A stretch of DNA of 64,000 bases from DATLLN01 sp963809205. Its GTDB lineage: Bacteria > Actinomycetota > Thermoleophilia > Gaiellales > JAICJC01. Location: NCBI GenBank assembly GCA_963809205.1, contig CAWEIS010000001.1, forward strand, positions 1-64,000. Reading direction: 5' to 3'. The position numbers and the translations under genes are program-made. Position 1 is the first letter of the stretch. Each line of letters starts with the position of its first letter. Of this stretch, positions 16,169 to 23,843 are shown piece by piece. Below the pieces are notes generated by a model. It saw only the letters and a list, made by a program, of their open reading frames with translations. It was not told the origin of the DNA and made no database searches.

Positions 16169-16771
16169 CTAGACGTCGTAGCCGAGGCGGTGTATGCCCT
16201 GACGCACCTCATGTTCGAGCGTTCGCGATACGTGTATGCCGAAGCGCCGCTCGAGTTCGCCGCGGCGGACGAGGAAGACGCGGGCTGCTGCTTCGATACT
16301 GCCCGGCGCGGAATCCGCGCCCATCGGCTCCAGGAGATGCCGGTAGAGCTGAGGCAGGTGCTGCTCGACCAACTCGTGTCGCCCGACGCTGGCTTTGCTA
16401 GCTAACCACCAAAGCCAGTCCCAGAAGTGGGCGTCAATGGCCGGCAGCGCCTCGGGGCTGGGGGTCACCGGGGGCCTGGGCTCCTGGGTGTGGTCGAGAA
16501 ACAGGTACTCGACCTTTGTCGGACCCCGCAAGAGCATCATGTAGGCGGGGAAGTGACCCAGCGGCTCCCACTGTGCCGCGAGCGGCGCGAGCGGCTCCAC
16601 GAGCGAGGGCAGGTCACGCGCAACGGCGCCGAAGTTCGAGGTCTCGATGGCGAAGTCCCAGTCGGAGACCTCCTCGTGGGTGCCGCGAGACCGCGAGCCG
16701 GCCAGCTTGACCATCGTCACGGCCGGGTGCTTCGCGACCAGCGAGATTCCCAACTCCACGAGGTCACCCAC
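16169..16771 (-). CDS. nucleotidyltransferase-fold protein
   Basis: A 200-residue protein of the polymerase-beta-like nucleotidyltransferase superfamily. The signature is KLAGSRSRGTHEEVSDWDFA, with the GS motif and the two metal-binding Asp residues of DWD. A helical C-terminal half follows (WDWLWWLASKASVGRHELV). Such proteins act as antibiotic adenylyltransferases or as toxin-antitoxin nucleotidyltransferases; no partner gene is adjacent, so the role is open. The GTG at 16771 was chosen because GAGGAGGAG lies 9 nt upstream. An ATG at 16906 would place the N-terminus inside repeat copy 5. Confidence 0.65.
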   Translation of the reverse strand: MGDLVELGISLVAKHPAVTMVKLAGSRSRGTHEEVSDWDFAIETSNFGAVARDLPSLVEPLAPLAAQWEPLGHFPAYMMLLRGPTKVEYLFLDHTQEPRPPVTPSPEALPAIDAHFWDWLWWLASKASVGRHELVEQHLPQLYRHLLEPMGADSAPGSIEAAARVFLVRRGELERRFGIHVSRTLEHEVRQGIHRLGYDV

Positions 16772-16890
16772 TGGCCGATACTCCTCCTCTCTCGGGTCGG
16801 CCTCGACCAGCTCGTTACTTGCCTCCACCCGAATGCCGCTCTGGCACCGGAGGGTGGTAGTGCGGTCGACTTCGCCAACCCGCCGTCCCC

Positions 16891-16980
16891 TCTCGCGCGC
16901 ACGCATGAGGCCGCCCGAACGACGTAAACCATACCCGCCTCGGCTGCTGCAGCCGGGGCGAGGTGCGGAGCCTCCGCTCG
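16891..16980 (+). repeat. dispersed island repeat, copy 5
   Basis: Module B (CTCGCGCGCACGCATGAGGC) comes first, followed by CGCCCGAACGACGTAAACC and then module A (CGCCTCGGCTGCTGCAGCCG, hairpin CGGCT-gctgc-AGCCG). The module order differs from copies 3 and 4. Its right edge coincides with the truncation of a decarboxylase remnant. Confidence 0.6.
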
Positions 16981-17093
16981 AGCAGCTGCCCGAGCGGGTC
17001 CGCCCACACCACCGGGCCGGGATCACCGGTCAGCCGGTCGACCGGCAGGTCCACCGTGCGGTAGCCGAGCTGCCGTATCCGCTCGGCGTCCAC
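16960..17093 (-). pseudogene. N-terminal remnant of a PLP-dependent (aromatic amino acid type) decarboxylase
   Basis: From a GTG at 17093 the minus strand reads DAERIRQLGYRTVDLPVDRL, close to the N-terminal segment of aromatic-L-amino-acid/glutamate decarboxylase-like enzymes, for about 42 codons, then runs into repeat copy 5 and loses all similarity. Only the first tenth of such a gene is present. The 250 bp to its right (17094-17343) show no gene. Confidence 0.5.
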
Positions 17094-17343
17094 CGCGAGC
17101 GGCGATCAGTGGAACGCTGCCATCGGCATGCCGTACGTGGTTCAGTAGCCATGGCCCAGCGCGATCAGGCCGACGCCCAGCGCGATGATGCCGGCCATCA
17201 CCGCTGTGGTACGCATCTGTCGATCTACCGGAACGTCGGCGAAACGCAGTGCCCGCCATGCGAGTCGGCTCGCAGCCACGTCGCCACCTAGCGTGAAGCT
17301 GGACAGCCGGGGCTCGACGGCTCATGCTGCGGCTGTGTCCAGG

Positions 17344-18519
17344 ATGACGCTGGCCGAGCGTCGCACGAGGATCGGGCGGCGCCATCGCCTGGCTGCCGAG
17401 GTCAAGGCGGCTAACCCTGTCGCGGCGGCCGCGAGCGTCGTCGCCTTGCATGGCACCGATGCCATGTCGGTGTTCCTGTCGGCATGGGCGCGGATGCGCG
17501 ACGGTGACGTTGCCTGTGTAGAGCGCGCACTGTATGAGGACCGTGCCCTGTTGCGCGTGTTGGCGATGCGTCGAACGATGTTCGTGACGCCGTTGGATAC
17601 CGCAGCCGTCCTGCTCGCCGCCTGCTCGCGCGAGGTCGCTGCGCGGGAGCGCAGGAAATTGGTGGCGCTGGTCGAGGCGGCGGGCCTTGGCGACGGTGAC
17701 GCGGAGGTATGGGTGCGCACCGCGGAGGCCGCAGCCCTCGCCTCGCTCGCGGCGCAGGGTGAGGCGACCGCGGCGGAGCTGGCGGCCGACGACCCGTATC
17801 TCACGGCCGAGCTGGTGGTCGGCGCAGGCACGAAGTTCGAACTCAAGCAGCGGGCCATCAGCCGCCTGCTGACGGTGCTCGGGGCACAGGGCAGGGCGGT
17901 TCGAGCCCGGCCGCGAGGCAGCTGGACCTCGACCCAGTTTCGCTGGGCGGCGATGGGCGTGTGGCACCCGGGAGCTGTCGGCGAGCTGCCGGCTGCCGAG
18001 GCACGCGTCGAGCTCGCACAGCGCTGGCTGCGCGCGTTTGGCCCGGCGACCGTGGAGGATCTCGCGTGGTGGAGCGGGTGGTCGCTTGGCGCGACCCGCG
18101 CGGCGATTGCCAAGCTTGACACGGCCATCGTCGAGCTGGATGGCGCCCCCGGGATTGTGCTCGCCGACGACGTCGAGCCCGAGCGCGCCGTCGACCCGTG
18201 GACGGCGCTGCTGCCCGCGCTGGACGCGACCACCATGGGCTGGAAAGACCGCGGCTGGTACCTCGGCGACCACGCGCCGCTCCTCTTCGACCGAAACGGC
18301 AATGCGTCGCCGACGGTCTGGTGCGACGGCCGCGTGGTTGGCGGATGGGCGCAGGCCGATGGGGGCGAGATCCGCGTCCGACTGCTCGACGACATCGGCG
18401 CCGACGCCATCGCCGCGATCGACCGGCAGGCGATCGACCTGGGCACGCGCATCGGCGATGCCAAGCTCAGTCCGAGAGCGCGAGGCCGCTCACCGATCGA
18501 AACCGAGTTGCTCGCCTAG
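17344..18519 (+). CDS. winged-helix DNA-binding protein (YcaQ/HTH_42 family)
   Basis: A 391-residue protein of the HTH_42 winged-helix family, which includes the DNA interstrand-crosslink glycosylase YcaQ. Typical features are the N-terminal LHGTDAMSVFLSAWARM, the arginine-rich MRRTMFVTP, a tandem of winged helices and the C-terminal DRGWYLGDHAPLLFD and GGWAQADGGEIRVRLL. This subgroup is usually annotated only as winged-helix DNA-binding domain-containing protein; glycosylase activity is not assured. ATG 17344 or GTG 17335 could start it. It looks intact, unlike many island genes. Confidence 0.75.
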   Translation: MTLAERRTRIGRRHRLAAEVKAANPVAAAASVVALHGTDAMSVFLSAWARMRDGDVACVERALYEDRALLRVLAMRRTMFVTPLDTAAVLLAACSREVAARERRKLVALVEAAGLGDGDAEVWVRTAEAAALASLAAQGEATAAELAADDPYLTAELVVGAGTKFELKQRAISRLLTVLGAQGRAVRARPRGSWTSTQFRWAAMGVWHPGAVGELPAAEARVELAQRWLRAFGPATVEDLAWWSGWSLGATRAAIAKLDTAIVELDGAPGIVLADDVEPERAVDPWTALLPALDATTMGWKDRGWYLGDHAPLLFDRNGNASPTVWCDGRVVGGWAQADGGEIRVRLLDDIGADAIAAIDRQAIDLGTRIGDAKLSPRARGRSPIETELLA

Positions 18520-19177
18520 ACCGGCTGGGCCGCTCGCGAAACTGATCGCCACTCTCACCCGCTCATCTTCATCTGAAGGCGGGCGGAGCCTTCCCAGCTC
18601 GACTGAGGAAATGCTGCCTCTAATGAGGCGATAAGGATCGCAGCTGATAATAGCATGCAAGATATACCGCGCGTCCTGGAGAGGTTGTGTACGGGGTGAC
18701 GAAGACCAGCCTCTAGGTGACGAAACGCCCGGGCGCACTAGCTCACTGTCCCAGGTTCATGCTCTGAAGCGGACGATTGCGCGGCGTGGTCTCGGCGACG
18801 ATCGGCGACCCGCTCGCTGTGTGTCGAGGACTCTTGGGAGGATCCCAAGGAGTCATCAGCCGCGGCCGATGGCCCTGACGCCTTCTCGGAATGGAGGGGG
18901 CACTGCTGCGCCATCGTCGCGCGGACTGCCTGACTTGGAAGGTGGCTGACCTCGCTCTCATCACGGTTTCGTCCCTTTCCGTGACCAAGTCGCGGGCTCG
19001 GAGACCCACTGGGCCAGAACGTGACTAGACTGACTCCCGACTATCAGCAGGAAGCGGAGCTGAGAGTGGTGGGCGGCATCTTGCCTGCGGGTCGACGGCG
19101 ATCCTGGTGTGCGAACGCGGGGATGGCTTCCAGTTCGTCGAATCGAGGCTCCCGCGGCGATCGCGAGACGTCGGGCG
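18520..19177. other. 658-bp stretch without a gene
   Basis: No open frame here has protein-like composition on either strand. A short AT-richer patch lies at 18600-18690. I see no repeat or RNA structure I can support. Confidence 0.4.
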
Positions 19178-20158
19178 TCACATCCCGTCGCCGAGAAGAT
19201 CGAGCACTACACGTCCGCGCCCATGGCCGCGCTCGATTCGCTTGTGGGAAGCGACCACATCGTCAAGTGCGAAGACCTCTATCGCCGGCGGGCCTACAGG
19301 GCCGTCGCCCAGGAGCAATGCCAGTTCAGCGAGACGGTCGGCATCGGGCCGCACCAACACGCCGTGTAGCGCGATGTTCCGGTCGATCGCCAACTCAAAG
19401 TCACCGGTTAGCGCGCAGATGCTGGCGGCCCGGCCCCCCTCCCGGAGCACAGGCAGGCTGCGTTCCACGACATCGCCCCCAACCAGATCTGCGACGGCGT
19501 CGACCGAGCCTAGCTGCTCGGCGACCAACGACACGACATCTTCCGCTCGGTAGTCGAAAGTCACGTCCGCACCGAGATCCTTCAGGTAGTCGTGATTCGG
19601 AGCGCTTGCAATCGCGGCGACCCGGGCGCCCCTGGCCTTCGCGATCTGCACGAGGAACGAGCCAACACCGCCAGCGGCTCCGAAGATGAGCAGCCATTCC
19701 CCGGGAGACACCTCGAGTCGCCGCGCCGCGAGCTCGTAGGCCGTCCCGCCCGCCAACGGAACTGCCGCCGCCTCGACGTGGCTGAGTTTCGTCGGTCTGC
19801 GGGCCACGACATCGACGTCGACGACCTGGTATTCCGCGTAGCTGCCCTGGTGGTTACCGAGAAAGTCACTGAAGTAGAAGACCTCGTCACCCGCCTTGAA
19901 TCCATCGACCGCGCTTCCCACCGCGACAATCACACCCGAGGCATCGCTTCCCGGCACAAACGGCAGTTCCAGCGCCGCCCAGCTTCCATCCGAGCGATTC
20001 TGCGCGTCGACCGGGTTCACGCCCGCAGCCCAGACGCGCACAAGAAGCTGCCGCGGACCCGGATGCGGACATTCGATGTGATGAACCCGCATCACCTCGG
20101 GCGGCCCGAACCGCTCAACCACCACCGCACGCATCGCGTTCGGCGCTGCCCGATCCAT
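19178..20158 (-). CDS. zinc-independent NADP-dependent quinone oxidoreductase (MDR family)
   Basis: A 326-residue medium-chain dehydrogenase/reductase of the quinone oxidoreductase type. The N-terminal catalytic fold has RVWAAGVNPVDAQNR and VPGSDASGVI; the nucleotide-binding motif is FGAAGGVGSFLVQIAKARGA at about 165. Zinc ligands are absent, as expected for the QOR branch. TAGGCT lies 7 nt before the ATG at 20158 and there is no Shine-Dalgarno, suggesting a leaderless transcript. The 323 bp between it and the divergent permease hold no other gene. Confidence 0.82.
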   Translation of the reverse strand: MDRAAPNAMRAVVVERFGPPEVMRVHHIECPHPGPRQLLVRVWAAGVNPVDAQNRSDGSWAALELPFVPGSDASGVIVAVGSAVDGFKAGDEVFYFSDFLGNHQGSYAEYQVVDVDVVARRPTKLSHVEAAAVPLAGGTAYELAARRLEVSPGEWLLIFGAAGGVGSFLVQIAKARGARVAAIASAPNHDYLKDLGADVTFDYRAEDVVSLVAEQLGSVDAVADLVGGDVVERSLPVLREGGRAASICALTGDFELAIDRNIALHGVLVRPDADRLAELALLLGDGPVGPPAIEVFALDDVVASHKRIERGHGRGRVVLDLLGDGM

Positions 20159-20481
20159 GCCACAGAGCCTAGCGACCAGGTCGCTGAGCAGGGAAGAGCA
20201 CCAATCTCGGCCGCAACACGGAATGATCACGTTGTCCTCGGTTCCCCGGCTCGGGAGCGATGTGATCACGGGATCACTCAGAATCGTGACTCGCCTGAGC
20301 AATGCCAACGCGTTCTTCGAACGAGAGGTCGCCGCCTCGGCTCCATGACTCGCTAGACCGTCGCCGCATCCGGCTGGCGATCCAATGCGTATGCGGAACA
20401 GATGACTACGCAGTTGATGGCAATGGTCGCCCGCGGAGGGCGCAACTTGCTGCACGACGGGTGCGGCCAGGTCGTGGCTCG

Positions 20482-21234
20482 GTGAGCGCCCTTCAGATCG
20501 TCCTGCTGGGGCTTGCCGGTATCGCGGCCGGTACGATCAACTCCGTGGTCGGTAGCGGCACGCTGGTTACGTTCCCGGTGCTGCTCGCCTTTGGGTATCC
20601 CCCGGTCACGGCCAACGTGTCTAACACGATCGGGTTGGTGCCCGGGTCGCTCGCGGGCGCGTGGGGCTATCGCGGCCGGCTGGCCGGACAGCGTGCAAAC
20701 GTGGTCAGGCTGGGAGCGGCGTCCGTGCTCGGTGGCGTGGTCGGGGCGGTCCTGCTCCTGAGCCTGCCGGCTTCCACCTTCGACGCGATTGTCCCGGTCT
20801 TCATCGCGGTTGCGCTGGTGTTGACCGTGTTCCAGACAAGGCTGCGCGCTCGGCTCCAGGGATGTGTCCGCCCGAGCCGTCGTCGTGGCGTTGTCACCGC
20901 GCTGGCGGTGTTTGCATCGGGCGTGTACGGCGGCTATTTCGGCGCTGGGCAGGGGATCTTTCTGCTCGGAATCCTCGGTGTCGCGTTGGCGCAGGATCTG
21001 CAATCCACCAACGGGCTCAAGAACCTCCTGGCCGGCCTCGTCAACGGTGTCGCCGGCGTGTACTTCATTTCGACCGTGCACGTCGAGTGGGCGCCGTCCG
21101 CGGTGATAGCGGTCACCTCCATGCTCGGAGCGCACCTGGGAGCCCGCTACGGGCAACGGCTGAAGCCGTCCACGCTCCGCTCGGTCATCGTCGTCGTCGG
21201 CATCATCGCAATCGTCAACGTGGTCAACGGCTGA
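20482..21234 (+). CDS. TauE/SafE-family anion permease
   Basis: A 250-residue integral membrane protein with about eight helices in two repeats. Repeat one has GTINSVVGSGTLVTFPVLLA and NVSNTIGLVPG; repeat two has GVYGGYFGAGQGIFLLGILG and TNGLKNLLAGLVNG. Both are hallmark TauE/SafE motifs for export or uptake of sulfite and small organosulfur anions. The GTG at 20482 starts immediately before the first helix; longer frames upstream lack protein character. Confidence 0.85.
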   Translation: MSALQIVLLGLAGIAAGTINSVVGSGTLVTFPVLLAFGYPPVTANVSNTIGLVPGSLAGAWGYRGRLAGQRANVVRLGAASVLGGVVGAVLLLSLPASTFDAIVPVFIAVALVLTVFQTRLRARLQGCVRPSRRRGVVTALAVFASGVYGGYFGAGQGIFLLGILGVALAQDLQSTNGLKNLLAGLVNGVAGVYFISTVHVEWAPSAVIAVTSMLGAHLGARYGQRLKPSTLRSVIVVVGIIAIVNVVNG

Positions 21235-21340
21235 CGCTTCCCCGCTACCTCGCCACCTCTTGCCGGTCTGCGATCACGTCCGCACGACCCGCGCGGGTGC
21301 AGGAAGACGAAGTTGGACGCGAGCATAGAACGATGCCGCT

Positions 21341-21724
21341 TTAGCGGGAACCTGATGTGCCGCAGGGGCGTGGTCGGATACAACGCAGCCGGACGCAGAT
21401 GGGAGAACGTGGAATGGTCGTGGCGACCCTGGTCGGGGTGCACTTTTCGGGATTTCGGGCCTTCGAAAACCGCCTGGTTGAGCCATGCGCCCGGCACGAT
21501 TCGAACATGCGACCTCTGCCTCCGCAGGGGCGCACCTCCCGCACCTGCTCGCCATCACTGGCAACGGCGGCCAGGTCCACGTTGACGGCCATGTAGCACG
21601 GCTCGTCCTCGTCGTCCTCGGGCAGCAGGCGCAGCGGGTCCAGTTCGGGCAGGTGCGACTTGAGGCGGACGAACTCGCGCACGCTGCGCCTGGCCGTGCG
21701 GTCCAGGTCGTCGTCCAGCGCCAT
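21341..21724 (-). CDS. short hypothetical gene fused to tRNA-derived sequence
   Basis: A 127-codon frame. The first 60 residues (MALDDDLDRTARRSVREFV..., including LDPLRLLPEDDEDE) look like a real acidic protein. TACGAT lies 6 nt before the ATG on this strand, a leaderless promoter layout seen at other genes in the window. After residue 65 the frame reads through the relic tRNA (GRMFESCRAH is what a tRNA T-arm encodes) and has no protein character. Probably a truncated gene whose 3' end was replaced. Confidence 0.4.
   Translation of the reverse strand: MALDDDLDRTARRSVREFVRLKSHLPELDPLRLLPEDDEDEPCYMAVNVDLAAVASDGEQVREVRPCGGRGRMFESCRAHGSTRRFSKARNPEKCTPTRVATTIPRSPICVRLRCIRPRPCGTSGSR
21487..21533 (-). 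other. tRNA-like relic lacking the D-arm (tRNA-Arg type)
   Basis: Read 5'-3' on the minus strand: GCGCCC (acceptor), CTGC-GGAG-GCAG (short hairpin where the anticodon arm should be), AGGTC, a perfect tRNA T-arm GCATG-TTCGAAT-CGTGC, then CGGGCGC closing the acceptor stem and an A discriminator. The D-arm is missing and the anticodon loop has only four bases. This looks like a tRNA-Arg with an internal deletion of about 25-30 nt. Confidence 0.5.
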
Positions 21725-21938
21725 GGCCGGATCGTACCCCGGCGCGGCTGGCGGCCCAGGGCCGGCGCTCAGGCCACGGGCGGCCCAACGGCCAGGGCCT
21801 GGCATGGGGTGCCGGCAGCCGGCGGCTCAGGCCGCTCAGGCCGCCGGGCCCAGGTGGGGCCCCAGGCCAAGTCCAAACGGCCCAAAAACGGCCCAAGCGC
21901 CCCTCAGCCGGCTGGCCGGCTGCCTGCTCTGAAAGCCA

Positions 21939-21963
21939 GAAGCCCGCTTCTGGAGCGGGCTTC
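21939..21963 (-). terminator. hairpin downstream of tRNA-Ala
   Basis: GAAGCCCGC-ttctgga-GCGGGCTTC forms a 9-bp stem 8 nt beyond the tRNA-Ala 3' end on the minus strand. A near-identical hairpin accompanies the left tRNA remnant at 8974-9000. Confidence 0.7.
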
Positions 21964-21970
21964 CGTGAGG

Positions 21971-22043
21971 TGGAGCGTACCGGGATCGAACCGGTGACCC
22001 CCAGCTTGCAAAGCTGGTGCTCTCCCAGCTGAGCTAACGCCCC
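21971..22043 (-). tRNA. tRNA-Ala (anticodon TGC)
   Basis: A complete 73-nt cloverleaf: acceptor GGGGCGT/ACGCTCC with one G-U pair, D-arm GCTCAGCTGGGAGAGC, anticodon stem CCAGC with loop TTTGCAA (anticodon TGC), T-arm CCGGTTCGATCCCGG and discriminator A. CCA is not encoded. Its 3' 41 nt are duplicated at 9007-9047. Confidence 0.97.
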
Positions 22044-22115
22044 GCGCGGCCGATTCTAGCCGCAAGGGAGGCGGGACATGCCCGGCGGCGAAGGTGGGTA
22101 TGGTTCGTCCAACCC

Positions 22116-23765
22116 GTGTCCCTGACGGCTCGCATCCGCCTGCGCCGAATGGCGCTCCCCTTGACCTGCGCCGCGATCGCGGCGTCGATCACCCTTGCCA
22201 TGGGCTTGGGGATGACGCCCAGCGGCGACGCGCCGTCGCACCTGTTCCAGACCTGGCTCTACCGGCACGCCGGCTTCGAGCTGTGGAACAACTACTGGTA
22301 CGCGGGCCGCTACGAGTTCGTCACCTACAGCGTCTTCTACTACCCGCTGGCCGCCTGGTTCGGCCAGGTCGCGGTGCTGGTGGTCTCGGCCGCGCTGCTC
22401 TGCGGCAGCTTCGCGCTGATCAGCCAGCGGGCGTTCGGCCGCCCGGCCGCGCGCGGGCCGAGCGTGGCGTTCGCCGCGACGGCGCCGGTGATCGCCATGG
22501 TGTCCGGCATCTACCCGTTCCTGACCGGCGCCGCCTGCGCCGTGGTGGCGCTGGGGCTGCTCCAGTACGGCCGCGGCCGCCGGATCCCGTTCGCGCTGGC
22601 CGTGTTCGCGACCCTGGGCTTCTCGCCGCTGGCCTTCGCCCTGCTGGTCGCCGTCCTGGCGGGCGTCCTGCTCGGACAGGCCCGGCCGCTCGCCGTGTTG
22701 CGCGCGAACCCGGTCGCCTTCGCGGCGGTGGTCGGCGTGTTCCTGACGGGTGTCTTCATGCAGCGCGCCTTCTCGACGAACGCCTGGTACCCGTACGACC
22801 TGCAGGACGCCGCGATGATGCTCGGCTTCGGGCTGGCCGGCCTGTTCGTCTGCGGCGCCAGCCGCCGCGCGCACTCGCTGCGCATGCTGTTCGCCGCCTA
22901 CCTCGGCCTCAACCTGATCGCCTTTCTGCTGAAGAGCCCGATCGGGTCGAACGCCAACCGCCTGTTCCTGCTGGCCGGCATGCCGCTGCTGTGGCTGGCC
23001 GCGAACGTCGGCGAGCGTCGCCGCAAGCTCGTGCTGGTGCCGCTGCTGGCCGTCGTGATGGCGGTACAGGTCGGCCCGACCGTCCGCAACGCCTACTCGG
23101 CCTGGAACAGCGAGGCCGGCGAGCCGTCGTACTGGCACCCGGCCGTCCAGTTCCTGGACCGGCACCCGGTCGAGGGCTACCGGGTCGAGGCCGTCTCCAC
23201 CTGGGGTCACTGGGACGCCTACTACCTGGCCCGGATCGCGCCGCTGGCCCGCGGCTGGTACCGCCAGGACGACTTCCCGCAGAACACCGTGCTGTACGAC
23301 GACGCGCAGCTGAACGCCGCGACGTATCAGGCGTGGCTGCGCCAGCTCGGCGTCCGCTACGTGCTGCTGCCGGACACGGCGCTCGACTACAGCTCGCTGG
23401 CCGAGGCGAAGCTGCTCCGCTCGGGCCGCTCGGGCCTGCGCCTGGTCGGCGAGACCCGCCACTGGCGCTTCTACGAGCTGCCGGCGGCGACGCCGATCGT
23501 CAGCGGCCCCGCCGACGAGCAGGCGCAGCTGATCACGCTGACCGGCGAGAAGGTGCTGTTCGAGGTCTCCGGCCCGGGCAGCTACACCGTGCGCGTCCGC
23601 TACAGCCCGTACTGGCGGATGACCTTCGGCAGCGCCTGCGTGGCCCCAACGGCGGACGGCATGGTGCAGGTGACGACGGCCGGCGCCGGCGTCTACCGGC
23701 TCGAGGTGCAGGCGGGCGTCGACCGCGTCGCGGACGCGATGCAGAGCACGACGCCCAGCTGCTGA
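22116..23765 (+). CDS. large polytopic membrane protein with GT-C-like architecture
   Basis: A 549-residue protein: a basic N-terminus, about ten hydrophobic helices up to about residue 330, then a soluble C-terminal domain of about 200 residues containing WGHWDAYYLARIAPLARG and YVLLPDTALDYSS. The first loop carries PSGDAPSHLFQTW, resembling the acidic loop after helix 1 in GT-C glycosyltransferases and in 6-pyruvoyl-tetrahydropterin-synthase-related membrane proteins. A role in polyprenol-linked sugar transfer is inferred only from architecture. The GTG at 22116 follows TATGGT at 22099-22104; no Shine-Dalgarno. Confidence 0.6.
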   Translation: MSLTARIRLRRMALPLTCAAIAASITLAMGLGMTPSGDAPSHLFQTWLYRHAGFELWNNYWYAGRYEFVTYSVFYYPLAAWFGQVAVLVVSAALLCGSFALISQRAFGRPAARGPSVAFAATAPVIAMVSGIYPFLTGAACAVVALGLLQYGRGRRIPFALAVFATLGFSPLAFALLVAVLAGVLLGQARPLAVLRANPVAFAAVVGVFLTGVFMQRAFSTNAWYPYDLQDAAMMLGFGLAGLFVCGASRRAHSLRMLFAAYLGLNLIAFLLKSPIGSNANRLFLLAGMPLLWLAANVGERRRKLVLVPLLAVVMAVQVGPTVRNAYSAWNSEAGEPSYWHPAVQFLDRHPVEGYRVEAVSTWGHWDAYYLARIAPLARGWYRQDDFPQNTVLYDDAQLNAATYQAWLRQLGVRYVLLPDTALDYSSLAEAKLLRSGRSGLRLVGETRHWRFYELPAATPIVSGPADEQAQLITLTGEKVLFEVSGPGSYTVRVRYSPYWRMTFGSACVAPTADGMVQVTTAGAGVYRLEVQAGVDRVADAMQSTTPSC

Positions 23766-23810
23766 ACACGCCCCGTTCGACGTCCGCCAGCGGCGCCCTG
23801 CCCGTCCGGG

Positions 23811-23816
23811 TAGAAT
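23811..23816 (+). promoter_or_regulatory. -10 element of the zinc-finger/HipA-like operon
   Basis: TAGAAT is a strong -10 box in GC-rich context, 28 nt before the GTG at 23844, leaving room for a short leader with the ribosome-binding site GAGAGGA. No clear -35 is visible. Confidence 0.5.
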
Positions 23817-23843
23817 CCGCGGTCCGCGCTTCGAGAGGACGGA

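Larger units (their letters stand above)
21235..21970. other. right island end: relic tRNA, GGCC-rich tract, tRNA terminator
   Basis: Apart from the relic tRNA-like sequence (21487-21533), the possible short gene starting at 21724 and the terminator hairpin (21939-21963), this region holds a low-complexity tract at 21735-21920 built of GGCCCAGG/GGCCGG-like words. No intact gene. Confidence 0.4.
9007..22011. mobile_element. putative genomic island at tRNA-Ala (no integrase seen)
   Basis: The 13-kb interval lies between direct repeats of the tRNA-Ala 3' end, with the intact tRNA on the right. Content differs from the flanks: large non-coding stretches, truncated gene remnants, a dispersed hairpin repeat found nowhere else in the window, and cargo-like genes in both orientations. 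I see no tyrosine recombinase, relaxase or phage structural gene, so the element would be decayed or non-autonomous. A local duplication of the tRNA end is the main alternative. Confidence 0.5.

Noticed and set aside
9048..21970. prophage
   Set aside because: No capsid, portal, terminase, tail or integrase gene in the interval; the lone transglycosylase is not enough.
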